Assembly (NCBI GenBank): GCA_031961205.1
Contig: JAVRLS010000022.1
Location: forward strand, 1-14,931
Reading direction: 5' to 3'
Length of the DNA: 14,931 nt
From: JAVRLS01 sp031961205
GTDB taxonomy: Archaea; Thermoplasmatota; Thermoplasmata; Thermoplasmatales; Thermoplasmataceae
Numbering within the stretch: the first letter of the stretch is position 1; every line of letters starts with the position of its first letter. Under the pieces are notes generated by a model that ran no database searches, had not been told where the DNA came from, and worked only from the letters and a program-made list of their open reading frames with translations. A program made the translations under genes and the position numbers. Shown one piece after another: positions 13,940 through 14,931 of this stretch.

Positions 13940-14086
13940 CTCTTTATCTTGAATTTCAATCCTTTTTCCGGAATTTCGCATTCATTGCTTTATTCCCCTT
14001 CTTGCACAGCGTGTTCGATCATCTGTTCCCCGTAAGCTTAAAAATCAGCATGATCGGTGAATGTACCATTTTCCGGGCGAGGGCAG

Positions 14087-14911
14087 TCAATCATCGGCCG
14101 CCCCTTTCTCCTCGTAATTGGTGTCTTCATTTTTTTCTATTCTTTTCGATATAAAAGCGCCAACTATGTAAAGAAGCATCATCGGAATAGCCATTATCAT
14201 CATGCTCACACCGACAACGCCAGGAGAGAATATCAGCCCGAAGAGGAGTGATCCGATAACCGCATACCTCCAGTTGCGCATCCAGAACTGGGATGAAACT
14301 ATGTGAAGTTTTGTGAGGCTTATCATTATTATGGGCATTTCAAACGACAGGCCGAATGATGCTATATATATAAAGAAGAAAGAGGTGAAGCTTGATATGC
14401 CCATGGTATCAGATGCACCAACTGAGGAATTGAAATAGAAAAATATCCTGAAGAGGAGGGGAAATATGTACCAGAAACCAAATCCTGCTCCCAGGGCAAA
14501 GAGCAGGGCGGCAGGTATCCCTATGAAACGTATTGTCTCTATTTCACGCTTTTTCAAGCCGGGCGCTATAAACTTTCCAACCTGGTTAACTATATACGGC
14601 ATGCTGAAGACCAGGGAAAGGAACATCACACTGTAAAGATCGGCGATCATGGAATCTGTAGGTTTTACAGCTATAAGCTCCATATTCTTTGGAAGCACGT
14701 GCTTTTCAACAATCGTCAGGAACTGGCCGCCTACATTTGAATACGGGTCCGGATACAGCATTGGAATCCTTTTGCCGAGGATCGCTACAATATCTATCCT
14801 GAACGTAAAAAATATAATGAAAAATACAAAAAATACAATAAGAGATCTTACAACACGGATTCTTAGTTCATCGATGTTGTTCTGCAGGAGCGAGATAAAA
14901 TTATTTTCCAT
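14087..14911 (-). CDS. tatC: Sec-independent (Tat) protein translocase TatC
   Basis: This is the multi-spanning receptor subunit of the twin-arginine translocase, which exports folded proteins across the cytoplasmic membrane. The 274-residue protein has six hydrophobic segments (about 20-38, 90-110, 128-150, 172-195, 214-232, 234-254). Family signatures are visible: NNIDELRIRVVRSL at the cytoplasmic N-terminus (Glu15, Arg17), VNQVGKFIAPGLKKREIE (108-125) between TM2 and TM3, FGLSFEMP with the conserved acidic Glu191, and LIFSPGVVG (226-234). The charged tail EKNEDTNYEEKGAADD should be cytoplasmic. The first periplasmic loop (39-88) is rather long. The start overlaps the end of a possible upstream frame by 11 nt, so tatC may be the second gene of an operon, perhaps after a TatA gene outside the window. 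Confidence 0.92.
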   Translation of the reverse strand: MENNFISLLQNNIDELRIRVVRSLIVFFVFFIIFFTFRIDIVAILGKRIPMLYPDPYSNVGGQFLTIVEKHVLPKNMELIAVKPTDSMIADLYSVMFLSLVFSMPYIVNQVGKFIAPGLKKREIETIRFIGIPAALLFALGAGFGFWYIFPLLFRIFFYFNSSVGASDTMGISSFTSFFFIYIASFGLSFEMPIIMISLTKLHIVSSQFWMRNWRYAVIGSLLFGLIFSPGVVGVSMMIMAIPMMLLYIVGAFISKRIEKNEDTNYEEKGAADD

Positions 14912-14931
14912 TGTTGATTTTTTCTGTCATT
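14901..14931 (-). CDS. Possible 3' end of the gene upstream of tatC (partial)
   Basis: At the right edge a minus-strand frame reads MTEKINNGK and stops at TAA (14901-14903), overlapping the tatC start by 11 nt. It is too short to identify. It could be the tail of an upstream tat gene, a very short frame starting at its own ATG, or chance. The basic, polar sequence would fit the end of a TatA-like protein, but this cannot be tested here. Confidence 0.2.
   Translation of the reverse strand, partial: MTEKINNGK

Overview
The window looks like chromosomal DNA of a thermoacidophilic euryarchaeon of the Thermoplasmatales type. Evidence seen: moderate G+C with very AT-rich intergenic stretches, arginine mostly AGG/AGA and isoleucine often ATA, archaeal-type genes (IorAB, archaeal UMP kinase, a DUF357 protein, an EF-Tu/SelB-like paralogue), and TATA-like boxes about 20-32 nt before many start codons, as expected for leaderless or short-leader transcripts. 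The lineage is inferred from gene content only. No rRNA, tRNA, CRISPR array or intact mobile element was found.

Layout. 1-426: non-coding flank. 427-2825 (+): iorA-iorB, two overlapping genes for indolepyruvate:ferredoxin oxidoreductase. 2841-6699 (-): ribA (GTP cyclohydrolase II), a B12-binding radical SAM protein, and an APC-family permease, each apparently with its own upstream signal. 6700-7225: long AT-rich gap with several inverted repeats. 7226-8796 (+): a von Willebrand factor A (VWA) protein and a PP2C-like phosphatase. 8774-11501 (-): a membrane-anchored Ser/Thr-type kinase, a CinA/MoCF-domain protein and UMP kinase, closely spaced as a pyrH-cinA-kinase run. 11502-11930: gap with several potential hairpins. 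11931-12833 (+): a translation-factor-like protein whose GTPase motifs are missing. 12830-13129 (-): a small charged orphan. 13130-13596: a decayed zinc-finger ORF, probably a transposase relic. 13597-13905 (-): DUF357 protein. 14087-14911 (-): TatC, followed at the right edge by the last codons of a possible upstream gene.

The most interesting unit is the VWA + PP2C + kinase set at 7226-9991. The three domain types match the TerY-P phospho-signalling triad known from bacterial Ter stress systems. Here, however, the kinase is on the opposite strand, overlaps the phosphatase tail-to-tail by 23 bp, carries N-terminal membrane segments, and lies downstream of UMP kinase. Second is the EF-Tu/SelB-like protein, which keeps the beta-barrel domain II but has no recognisable P-loop or NKxD motif. 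Third is the B12-radical SAM protein, a candidate for tetraether-lipid modification in an organism of this type.
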